From NCBI GenBank assembly GCA_037447655.1, contig JBBHKE010000447.1, forward strand, positions 186,001 to 250,000: 64,000 nt of DNA, in the 5' to 3' direction. Position numbers and translations under genes: made by a program. The notes beneath the pieces were generated by a model. The model searched no databases. It was given only the letters and a program-made list of their open reading frames with translations, and was not told the origin of the DNA. How positions within the stretch are numbered: the stretch's first letter is position 1; every line of letters begins with the position of its first letter. Of this stretch, positions 23,391-32,358 are shown piece by piece. The DNA comes from Zygnema cylindricum. Taxonomy: Eukaryota > Streptophyta > Zygnematophyceae > Zygnematales > Zygnemataceae.

Positions 23391-23691
23391 TGACGACATG
23401 CAAGTCCTTGAGTAAGATGGCGTAGGATGAAGTACTTTGCCGCCATATTGTTGAAGTCAAAGGTTTCACTATCATTCTCCTCGTTCCTCGGAATAGGTGA
23501 CATATATGCTGAACCAGTTGCTATTGGTGTGGTTATCTCTTTCTCTGCTCCTTTGTCCACCACCTCTCTTTCCTTTTTCTCCTCCAATGAAGATGGACCT
23601 GCTTTCTTTGTGAATCTACTTCGTCCAAACCCTCCAATGTATGAAGCGAGTTATATTAAATATTGGTACCCTAGAGGGTGGGCCCATAACC
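23391..23691 (-). pseudogene. A2 gag N-terminal piece and primer site
   Basis: The minus-strand primer site is at 23677-23691 and the gag ATG at 23687-23685. The frame reads to HLTQGLACRH and overlaps in content by roughly 40 residues with the gag piece that ends at 22196. The two gag pieces therefore come from different templates and are not halves of one gene. A frame of 66 codons (23587-23387) is still open. Confidence 0.8.
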
Positions 23692-24746
23692 TGAAACTGT
23701 GAGACTTCCATAAGTCCTCAGAATGGACAGCTTCGAAGAAGCCTCTAGGATAATCCACACCCCTTGGTGTTTCAGCAAGAACAAGTGCCACCCTGGCAGA
23801 CAAAAACTCTGACCACCTTCACCCGTGTGAAGGCAAGACTCCTCTGAGTCGATATTAAAAAGAACCTCTGAATTTGCTCCCCTGAGCAGTAAGTTATGGA
23901 GGGTCAAAGTTGACCTTTTGAACAGAAGCTCTTTGGGAGAGAGGGTCCTATCTACTAATTTTTCTAAGTCTTATCTCTCTCACAGACTCTATCTACTGAT
24001 GTACGGAGCAAATCATATTACACTTTCGTACACAAAAGTACAGCTGTCGGTGTACTTTCTGTACGGACATTGTACAACATGCCCTAAATGTCGACACGTG
24101 GTATATCCGGATTTGCTCCCTTAATCCTCAAAGATGCCGCGATCCAATGTTATTCTGCTATGTGTCATCCGATGCGGCGATGACCAAAAACTGTCGAAAT
24201 CCTCTTCCGCGATCTCGGCATTTTTTCTGGCCGTCCGATTAAATGCACATTTAATCGTAGCCGTAATAAATACCTGCGCGGTATTCGTTTCGCTATTGAA
24301 ACAAATGCGCGGTACATGTTTCTTGTCCGTACCTTGATTTGTACTTTTACATTCCTGATCTATGTATCCCGTAAACAGTTTCAGTTAAATGAATTATCCT
24401 ACGTGGTAATGTTTATTTAAATATCAAACCATATGGTATGTATCATTAGTTCTAGACTTGACGGATAAGGCTATCGGCTACCGGCTGCTCACCATCCGGC
24501 AGGTACCAGGTTCAAATCCTGGATGCAACATATATCTTTTTAGTAATAAACGCCTAACGGTACACAAACTAATATATTTCCCGTAATCCTCTGGAGAGCC
24601 TAGGTAGCCATGACCTCTCTATTTTCTCAGTGACTGCGACAAGTTTGAGAGTGGGAGAGAGAAGTTAGAGATAGATTGCCTCGGTATCTTTCTATATTTC
24701 TATTTATACCTAGAAAATACCTAAAAACGGACCATTAATTTATACA
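23692..24746 (-). mobile_element. A2 5' LTR
   Basis: 1055 bp, nearly the same as the 3' LTR. It carries a U3 dyad at 24281-24308: arms ending CGTTTC and GAAACAAAT around GCTATT, flanked by direct repeats GCGCGGTA at 24276-24283 and 24307-24314. The T-arm is at 24506-24522 and a T5 run at 24537-24541. Confidence 0.92.
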
Positions 24747-26294
24747 GAAGACAACTATCAATGAGGAGATGGCCTCAATTATGGCAGCCAATACTTGGGA
24801 GCTGGTGGATTGTCCACCTAACTGAAAACCAATCGGTTGTAAGTGGGTTTTCAAATTAAAACTGAACCTGGATAACACCATTGAGTGTTACAAAGCCCGA
24901 TTAGTGGTAAAAGGATTTACACAGAAAGAAGGAATCGACTACGAGGAAACCTTTGCCCAAGTCGTCAAATTTCCCTCCGTCTGCATACTTCTCAGTGTAG
25001 CAGTAGCGGAAGAGATGGAGGTGCACCAGATGGACATCAAGACAACCTTTTTGCATGGAGAATTGGAAGAGGGGATCTTCATGCGACAACCCGAAGGATT
25101 TGTGGAGGAAAGAGAGGAGAGTAAGGTATGTCGGCTGATTTTATTCTTTTACAGTTTGAAACAGGCGCCTTGACAGTGGAATAAGAAACTTGATGAGTTT
25201 CTTCTGGTGAGGGATATATCCGGATCAGCTCCGATCACTCAATCTATGTTTTTGAAGACGAGTATGGTATTATATTCATTCCAATTTATGTTGATGAATG
25301 ACTTGTTTTAAGTAAATCAATGGAAAAAATTAATAAACTGAAAACCGATCTTAAGGGGAGATTTGAAATGAAGGATATTGGAGAAGCAAAATATATTTTG
25401 GGAATTCAAGTAGAAAGAGACCGAGAAAGAAAAATTATAAGATTGACTCAAAAGGAAGCAATAGGAAACATGCTGGAAAATTTCAGATGGATAAAGCTAA
25501 TAGTTGTACAACTCCAATGGAGTTAAAAAAGGGAAGTGAGGGGAGTGAGGAAGAAAGAGTCATAGTATTAGATGAGGAATTAAGTCCTGAAGAACAAAAG
25601 TTCATGCAGACTATTCCTTACAGGCAAGTAGTGGGAAGCCTAATCTATTTTATGAATTCTACCCGGCCGGATTTAGCTGCAGCTGTAGGAGTGCTGAGTA
25701 GAAGTCTAAATGCTCCCACTAAGAAGGATTGGGAGGCAGCTAAGAGAGTCCTTAGATATTTGATAGGAACTAGGGATCTATGGTTGCATTTGGGTGGGGA
25801 GAATACTGACATCACTACTTGGAGTGATGCCAGTTATAGTGATGCTCCGATGAGGAGATGTACTTCTGGATATGTATTGTATGTGGGTGATGGGGCTTGC
25901 TGTTAGAGTAGCAAACAGCAAGAAGTTATTGCTCAGTCCACCATGGAGGCTGAGTATATGGCCTCTTGTTCTGCTGTAAAAGAATTGATGTGGGTCAAGT
26001 CTTTGCTTGGTGAGCTTGGTCACCTTAAGAGTGGTGTGCAATTTTTTTTTTGTGATAATCAGGCAGCAATCGCTATTTCTGCCAATCCTAAACATCATTT
26101 TAAAGCCAAACACATGGACATTAGACTCAGCTTTGTTAGAGAGAAAGTAGAAAACAAAATAATCAGTCTAGATTGCCGACTAGATAGTCAGATGGTAGGA
26201 GTTATGATGACAAAACCTGTGCCTTCCCCTAAACTAATTTTCTACAAGGAGAAGTGTGGTTTGAAATTAAAGATTGACTAGAAAATAATGGGAG
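24747..26294 (+). pseudogene. A1 RT and RNase H (pol part 2)
   Basis: The frame resumes after A2 with TINEEMASIMAANTWELVDCPPN, the copia RT_2 start. 24904-25173 reads GFTQKEGIDYEETFAQVVKF and MDIKTTFLHGELEE. The catalytic box at about 25290 reads YVDE followed by a stop, so the second aspartate is lost. 25487-25906 covers the connection and RNase H start (SLIYFMNSTRPDLAAAVG, TTWSDASYSDAPMRRCTSGY). 25943-26281 covers the RNase H end (MEAEYMASCSAVKELMWVKS, FFCDNQAAIAIS). The polypurine tract is just before 26295. Confidence 0.87.
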
Positions 26295-27360
26295 TGTAGA
26301 ATTCGATGGTTATTTTATTTTTTTCTAGGTCTAAATTGGAATATAGAAAGAAGCCGAGGCAGTCTGCCTCTAACTTGTCTCTCCAACTCCCACACTTGTT
26401 ACAGTCACTGAGAAGTTGGAGAGGAAGCTAGAGCCATGGCTACCTAGGCTATCTAGGGGTTTACGGGAAATAGATTAGTTAATTTACAGATAGGTAGGTT
26501 TATTTACTAAAAGGAGTATGTCCATAACACTATTTGATCTTGGTATTTGCCGACCGTCAGAACGCCAGTAGCCAGTAGCCGTAACTATTAAGTCTAGAAG
26601 TTACGATACATTTTGTTAGGTTTGATATTTATTTAAATGTTAACAAGTAGGAAAATTCGTTTAACGACGGATTTTTACGGTTACATAGATCCCGTTATAT
26701 AAACGTACGGATTTTGGTATGAACAAGAAACAAGTACCGCGCATTTTGTTTCTTTTGTGAAACAAATACCGCACAAACATTTATGACGGCTACGATTAAA
26801 ATCTACATTCAATCGGACGGCCTAAAAGAAAGTCGAGATCGCGGAAGAGATTCTCGGCGGTTTGTGGTAATCGCCATATCGGATGACACGTGGCACGATT
26901 ACGTTGGATCGGGGCATCTCTGGGAAATACGGGACCGAATCCGGATATGACATGTGTCGACATTTAGGCCATGTCCTACAATATCCGTACATAATGTAGA
27001 GCGACATCTGTACTTTTGTGTACGGCACAGTAATATGATTGGTGCCGTACACCAGTAAATAGAGTTTTAGTGAGAGATAGGACTTAGAAAAATTGGTAGA
27101 TAGGACCCTCTCTCCCAGAGAGATTTTGTACAAAAGGTCAACTTTGACCCTCCATAACTTACTGCTCAGGGGAGCAAATTCAAAGATTCTTTTTGCTATC
27201 GACTCAGGGGGGTCTTGCCTTCAGAGGGGTGAAGGTGGTAAGAATTTTTGTTTGCCAGGGTGGCGGTTATTCGTGCTGAAAAACCAAAGGGGTCAGGGTT
27301 ATCGTAGAGGCTTCGTGTGAGCTGCTTACTCTGAGGTCCTATGGAGGTCTCAGAGTTGCA
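26295..27360 (+). mobile_element. A1 3' LTR
   Basis: TGTAGAATTCG...GAGTTGCA, 1066 bp. It carries the U3 dyad TTTTGTTTC/GAAACAAAT near 26745-26770 with flanking ACCGCGCA repeats. The antisense tRNA-like cassette at about 26510-26600 is decayed. Confidence 0.9.
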
Positions 27361-28599
27361 GTTCCCACTTTTCCAATCATAAATGCTTTTTTCGGAAGAC
27401 AGACTGGGGAAATAGATACTTCTCCTAGAACTCATCCAAAAGTTACCCCCTCGAGAACTCAGTAGGAGTCCCCTCTTCAACAGGAAGGGGGGGTAAAATG
27501 AAACTTAATGAAAAGGGTTTGGGTGCAGATAGGCCTTCCGTCTTTGCTACTGTTTCTCGAAGCCTCCCACTTTAGTATTGGTGGATATCTCCTATGCCGT
27601 GGAGGCCTTGGTAGAGTTACGATTGGACGAGAGGGTTCACATTTCCCTGAGAACTTCCCCTCCTCCTTCATCACCACCTTGACACTCTCGTGATCCTCCC
27701 TCTTCTCCTCTTCGAATCCCTTTCTCCACTTCGTCGCAACCCGCAGCCGGCCCCACAGACATCCCCTCAGCTCCTTTTGGGTTGGTAGCTCTACCGTCTG
27801 TTACAACCACCAGGCCAGAACCCACAATTCTTGCCTAATTCCCACCTCATCGGTGATCTTCCTCTTCTAGCTTTGAAACCCCTCCTCTCTTTCTATCGAG
27901 GTGCATTACTAGAGGTCCTACACCGTATCCCGGGCAAGGTCTTTCTCCTTGTGCTTTGTCTTCGTCATTCCAGGGTACTCAACTGAATAGACCTCATGCG
28001 CAAATCCCACGAGACAGGAGAAGGTGTCACACACGGAGATCCTCAGTACCCATGGGAACAACGGCGTCACCTATTGGAGATCCACTCCAACCCACAACCT
28101 TTCGGGCAGCGGACACCTCTTCTGTGGGAGGAAGTTTGACCGCTTTTCAGGCTGCTCTTTCTCTCGGAGAAGTAGGCAATACTGGTTATGAGGGGGAATA
28201 CCTAAGAAGGATTTCCCCTGTTCAATTTGTCAGTCCGACACGGTCGCACTTGCCCCAATTCACCACCCCAGGGGAGAAGGAGAAAGAAATGGGGGATAGC
28301 CGGATTTTTACAGGGGACAACTCCGGGATTGATTTTTCAGATTTCGAACTGTTGTGGAAATCGTTTACACAGTTTGAAATAAACAAGTAGAGGGGCGGAG
28401 CAATTCCCGATAACTTTGAAACGACCCTGTTTCCCATGATGGTGAATTACCCTTTTGGAGGCGCATTGGCCGATTATAAGGAGAGGTAACACACGTTGAT
28501 GCCCCCCAATATGAAGGTCTCAGATCCGATCCTAGACGCGACTGTGGTGCAAACAGAAGCCGACTTGGCTACGGCTGCCGCTGCCCGTGTCTCGACCAC
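27361..28599 (+). pseudogene. Remnant F, part 1: gag-like
   Basis: The sequence is unlike the copia elements and more GC-rich. One frame, 27956-28390, encodes 144 residues: a basic proline- and serine-rich start, then GEKEKEMGDSRIFTGDNSG and DFSDFELLWKSFTQFEINK, resembling the capsid start of Ty3/gypsy gag. After a stop it continues with IPDNFETTLFPMMVNYPFGG and ADLATAAAARVSTTF up to the B1 insertion. The content appears to resume after B1. I could not identify the family with certainty. 27361-27955 is coding-like but full of stops. Confidence 0.45.
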
Positions 28600-28604
28600 C
28601 TTCA
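28600..28604 (+). other. Target site duplication of B1 (CTTCA)
   Basis: CTTCA here and at 32354-32358, directly outside the B1 LTRs. Confidence 0.9.
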
Positions 28605-29672
28605 TGATGGTTTAAAAAGTTAGTTTCGTGCGTGCGTGTCATTTCGTGCGTACACAATGTTTCGTGGGTACAGTACGCTACTCTAATGGTATCTTGATTT
28701 ACTGTGGAGGTTCGAATGGATTTGGGAATTGGGGGAGTAATGGTACTAATTGTTTTCGGATGTACGTCATTATTTGAGTGTCGCGAACAAAACGTAAGGA
28801 AAGGTACGGAATATGTAAATGTACGGCGGATCGCGAAGCGATCCGATGTGGAATGTTTTTGGAGATGTACGCCGCCGCTACGGACTAATTTGGATGGAGT
28901 GATGTCATTTCGCCAAGTGGATTTTGGTGATTATGCTTCACGACATCAAGGGTGCCGAAGAAGAGCTACGGACGGCGGCGCCGTCAGTTTGGTGAGGGAC
29001 GCGAAATCGCGTCCATCACATGATATTTATTTTGGACGGTCCAGATTCGTTTGACGGAATTCTTAAGACATGTAAATATTTAGCAATGTTTTGTCCTGTG
29101 TATTAATTACTAGTGTAGATCTCATGTACACTCACATTAATTGAGGGAGTTGATTGATTGCGTACGGCTGGTATGCCTCCGTTCAGTTAGTAGTAAGCTG
29201 TAGTGTATACTTGTAGGACTTAGTCATTTTTTGGACTTAGGAACTTTTGGACAGAAACTGTTTTCTACTCCTTTTTGGGAATTTCATCTGAGAATTGCTC
29301 TCAGTTATATTGACATAATTATCTGAAATTTTGCATGTGTGTTTCTACTTGTATTGGCAATATTGTGGCAAATTTGCAGACCTAGTGTGTGTCTGGTTTG
29401 CATGGGGATTCATTGTGAAGTTGGTCAGATTTATCAAAGTTCTGGCAGGCTGTTTTTCTGCAACTTTGACTGAGTGTTGTGATTATTTGGTTAGGTATTG
29501 TTATATGAAAATTGGTGGGAATACTAAGTGGCCTTAAAAATATCTGGTTGAGTAGTTTCAGCTTGGTTTGGTTATTTTGTAGAATTCTGAGTGGAATCAA
29601 AGGAGGCTATTTTGGGGTAGTCTGTGGTGCTTCCGAGGGTACATTCATGGCTGAAAAGGGCTATGAACAACA
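28605..29672 (+). mobile_element. B1 5' LTR
   Basis: 1068 bp, starting TGATGGTTTAAAAAG. It contains perfect hairpins CGGATCGC-GAA-GCGATCCG (about 28829-28847) and GGACGCG-AAAT-CGCGTCC (about 28997-29014). It lacks the antisense tRNA-like cassette of families A, C and D. Its last 26 bp include an ATG in frame with gag. Confidence 0.92.
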
Positions 29673-31080
29673 AGTTATGGGCCCACGCCCATGGCTTCCC
29701 ATATTAGATGAGTCTTACTTACCCATATTTGATGGATCTAACTATTATTGTTGGAGGAGTATGATGGAGAGCTTGTTCAGGAGAACGGAGCTGATGAGTG
29801 TGGTGGATGGGACATGTACCGAGTCATTGCCTGGATGGGAGGAGAAAAACGATGAGTGTTTGAGGATTATCAAGCTTTGCTTGACTGAGAAATTTGTAAT
29901 GATTTATATTTGTTTGAAAAGTGTAGCTGAAATATGGAAGGATTTAGAAAGTTTGTATCAAAAGACTTCCGTGTATCACTGGATGAATAGTGTTACTAAA
30001 ATAATTGACCATAAGTATGTAGGAGGTTGTATGGTGGAATACTGTAATGGTATACGAGTATTATTTGTAGAAAATGCCTTGGCAGGAGGAAGCTTTACTG
30101 ATGCTCAACAAGCTCTCTTTTTAATGAGAGGCCTACCGAAAGAATTTATAAGTGCATCTGATAGATTGGCTCGGACTGATAAAAAGGATTGGAACTTAAC
30201 TTTAGCAATCAGATTTGTTTTAGAAGAAGAGGGTTATAAAGAATCTCTAAATGATGGGGGGAGTTTTCAGGGTGTTAGATCATAGTTTCAGAAAAATAGA
30301 GAAAATTGTCAATCTGAAAACTGCTTTTATTGTAATTACTCAGGGCATACCTTCAGAGTTTGTCCATCATATAAAAGTGCATGTCTCATAGGAAATTTCA
30401 AAGAAGGGTGGGACAACAACCGGGTTCAGCCCCTTATACAAAGGCAACAAAATTCATTCACTAATCTGAGGAAATATTGTGAAGACAAAACTGTTACACC
30501 TTCTTTCGAGAAATTTGTTTATTTGCCGACCGTCATTTTTGGAAATATGGAGAACGAAGACGGAGGGGGAAAAAGTATTGTCACCGAAGATGAAGTGGAG
30601 AAAAAAGAGACACAAAAAAACGCGGATTTTGAAACTTTTTCTGGTGACAGATTGGTGAGTGAAAAATACTTACAAGAGCGAGAGTTAAGTGAAGTAAAAG
30701 GAGTTGGAGGAAAAGATGAGGAATTGATAGTGGAACACAAAAATAATGTGGATGTGGAATTTAACGACCTTAGAGAAGGAGAGAGGAAAAATGTTCAAAA
30801 AATTGGTGTAAGAGAGGGAGTTTGTAATTTTGGAAAACAAAATAAAACATCAAAAATTGGAAAAATAGGAAAAGAAAACTGGAAGAAGAGATTAGTGAAG
30901 AAAAAGGCAAGAATTAGAATTCATGACATTAAAAGGGTAGAAAACGGTGACAAAGATGTAAACTTACAAAAAACACAGAAATTCATTAAGAAAGCAAAGA
31001 AAACATGCAGGACTCAAAGGATCACTAGTAGAAGAAAACAGGTTCAAAAGGTGGTAAAAAGAAGACGGCGTGAGAAGTGA
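29647..31080 (+). pseudogene. B1 gag, one frame with a single amber codon
   Basis: The frame opens at ATG 29647 inside the LTR, and a second in-frame ATG at 29677 lies in the primer site (AGTTATGGGCCCACG, 29673-29687). It stays open for 478 codons except for one TAG at 30283-30285. Before it is a UBN2-type copia gag: LPIFDGSNYYCWRSMMESLF, IWKDLESLYQK, LFLMRGLPKEF. Directly after it is a CX2CX4HX4C knuckle CFYCNYSGHTFRVC. The C-terminal half is acidic, then strongly basic (KKRLVKKKARIRIHDIKR, and a tail ending KRRRREK), as expected for nucleic-acid binding. The normal role would be to form particles. The amber codon is followed by TTT, not a known readthrough context, so I call it a pseudogene by one mutation. 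Readthrough remains possible. Confidence 0.85.
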
Positions 31081-31293
31081 TTTTATGGAGGATATTCTTG
31101 GAGGAAATATATAACATAAATATAAAAAACTATAATGTAAAAAAACACAAAACAAGTTTGTCGATTTATTTATAGAAAAACAATAACACTCCAACAATAT
31201 CAACGCTTGTTGAAATTGGACTATTCTAAGTCCTTTGTTTTTCGTCAGATTAAGTTGAGTTGTGCTCAACATAACGAAGTACCATGTACTAGG
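31081..31293 (+). other. B1 3' untranslated region
   Basis: AT-rich, no frame recognised. The sequence just before the 3' LTR (CATGTACTAGG) is a weak polypurine tract. Confidence 0.5.
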
Positions 31294-32353
31294 TGTTGGT
31301 TTGAAAAGTTAGTTTCGTGCGTGTCATTTCGTGCGTACACAATGTTTCGTGGGTACAGTACGCTACTCTAATGTTATCTTGATTTACTGTGGAGGTTCGA
31401 ATTGATTTGGGAATTGGGGGAGTAATGGTACTAATTGTTTTGGGATGTACGTTATTATTTGAGTGGCGCGAACAAAACGTAAGGAAAGGTACGGAATATA
31501 TAAATGTACGGCGGATCGCGAAGCGATCCGATTTGGAATGTTTTTGGAGAAGTATGCCGCCGGTACGGACTAATTTGGATGGAGTGATGTCATTTTGCCA
31601 AGTGGATTTTGGTGATTATGCTTCACGACATCAAGGGTGCCGAAGAAGAGCTACGGACGGCGGCGCCGTAAGTTTGGTGAGGGACGCGAAATCGCGTCCA
31701 TCACATGATATTTATTTTGGACGGTCCAGATTCGTTTGACGGAATTCTTAAGACATGTAAATATTTAGCAATGTTTTGTCCTGTGTATTAATTACAAGTG
31801 TAGATCTCATGTACACTCACATTAATTGAGGGAGTTGATTGATTGCGTACGGATGGTATGCCTCCGTACAGTTAGTAGTAAGCTGTAGTGTATATTTGTA
31901 GGACTTAGTCATTTTTTGGACTTAGGAACTTTTGGACAGAAACTGTTTATGCTCATTTTTGGGAAGTTCATCTGAGAATTGCTCTCAGTTATATTAGCAT
32001 AATTATCTGAAATTTTGCATGTGTGTTTCTCCTTCTATAAGCAATATTGTGGCATATTTGCAGACCTAGTGTGTGTTTGGTTTGCGTGGGGCTTTATTGT
32101 GAAGTTGGTTAGATTTATCAAAGTTCTGGCAGGCTGTTTTTCTGCAACTTTGACTGAGTGTTGTGATTATTCGGTTTGGTATTGTTATATGAAAATTGGT
32201 GGGAATAATAAGTGGCCTAAAAACTATCTGGAGTAGTTTCAGCTTGGTTTGGTAATTCTGTAGAATTCTGAGTGGAATCAAAGGAGGCTGTCTTGGGGTA
32301 ATATGTGGTGCTTCCGAGGGTACATTCATGGCTGAAAAGGGCTATGAACAACA
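31294..32353 (+). mobile_element. B1 3' LTR
   Basis: 1060 bp, TGTTGGTTTGAAAAG...GAACAACA. It has the same hairpins as the 5' LTR. It differs from the 5' LTR by a GCGT indel near the start and scattered single bases. Confidence 0.92.
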
Positions 32354-32358
32354 CTTCA

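Larger units (their letters stand above)
17027..24746 (-). mobile_element. Copia element A2 (minus), nested in A1 pol
   Basis: It is flanked by perfect 5-bp duplications GAAGA at 17022-17026 and 24747-24751, and the A1 pol frame continues across it. The outer LTRs (17027-18091, 23692-24746) are very similar to each other. The internal 18092-23691 is not simple: between two overlapping gag pieces lie a family A LTR fragment and a family B LTR fragment (22197-23390). The element therefore recombined after or during insertion. Confidence 0.9.
7226..27360 (+). mobile_element. Copia element A1 (composite, with nested CRV and A2)
   Basis: The 5' LTR is 7226-8260 and the 3' LTR 26295-27360. Both end in the same GAGGTCCTATGGAGGTCTCA block and GTTGCA, supporting one element. 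The internal gag-pol is split twice: by the chromovirus at 8443-14759, which sits in gag, and by A2 at 17027-24746, which sits in front of the RT domain. Without the insertions the element is about 6.1 kb. The flanks TTGGC and GTTCC are not a target duplication, so one end may have been rearranged. All reading frames carry stops. Confidence 0.85.
28605..32353 (+). mobile_element. B1: gag-only LTR retrotransposon with intact ends
   Basis: The LTRs are 28605-29672 and 31294-32353, about 3% different by eye. Ends are TG..CA and the target duplication CTTCA is perfect. The internal region is only 1.6 kb and holds one gag frame. There is no protease, integrase or RT, and no room for them. This is the structure described in plants as terminal-repeat retrotransposons with a GAG domain (TR-GAG). 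Mobility would need pol from another element. It is the youngest-looking complete insertion in the window, and it inserted into remnant F. Confidence 0.9.

Noticed and set aside
28704-29054. 116-codon open frame inside the B1 5' LTR, also at 31389-31739, and a 147-codon frame in the solo LTR at 6671-7114
   Set aside because: The two B1 copies are the same LTR, so they are not independent evidence. The third frame matches only over about ten residues (EVRMD..IGGV). No known domain was seen. It is probably a GC-rich LTR by chance open.
29512-29646. Upstream methionine at 29512 as the B1 gag start
   Set aside because: The extension lies wholly in LTR sequence and has no gag similarity. The ATGs at 29647 or 29677 fit better.
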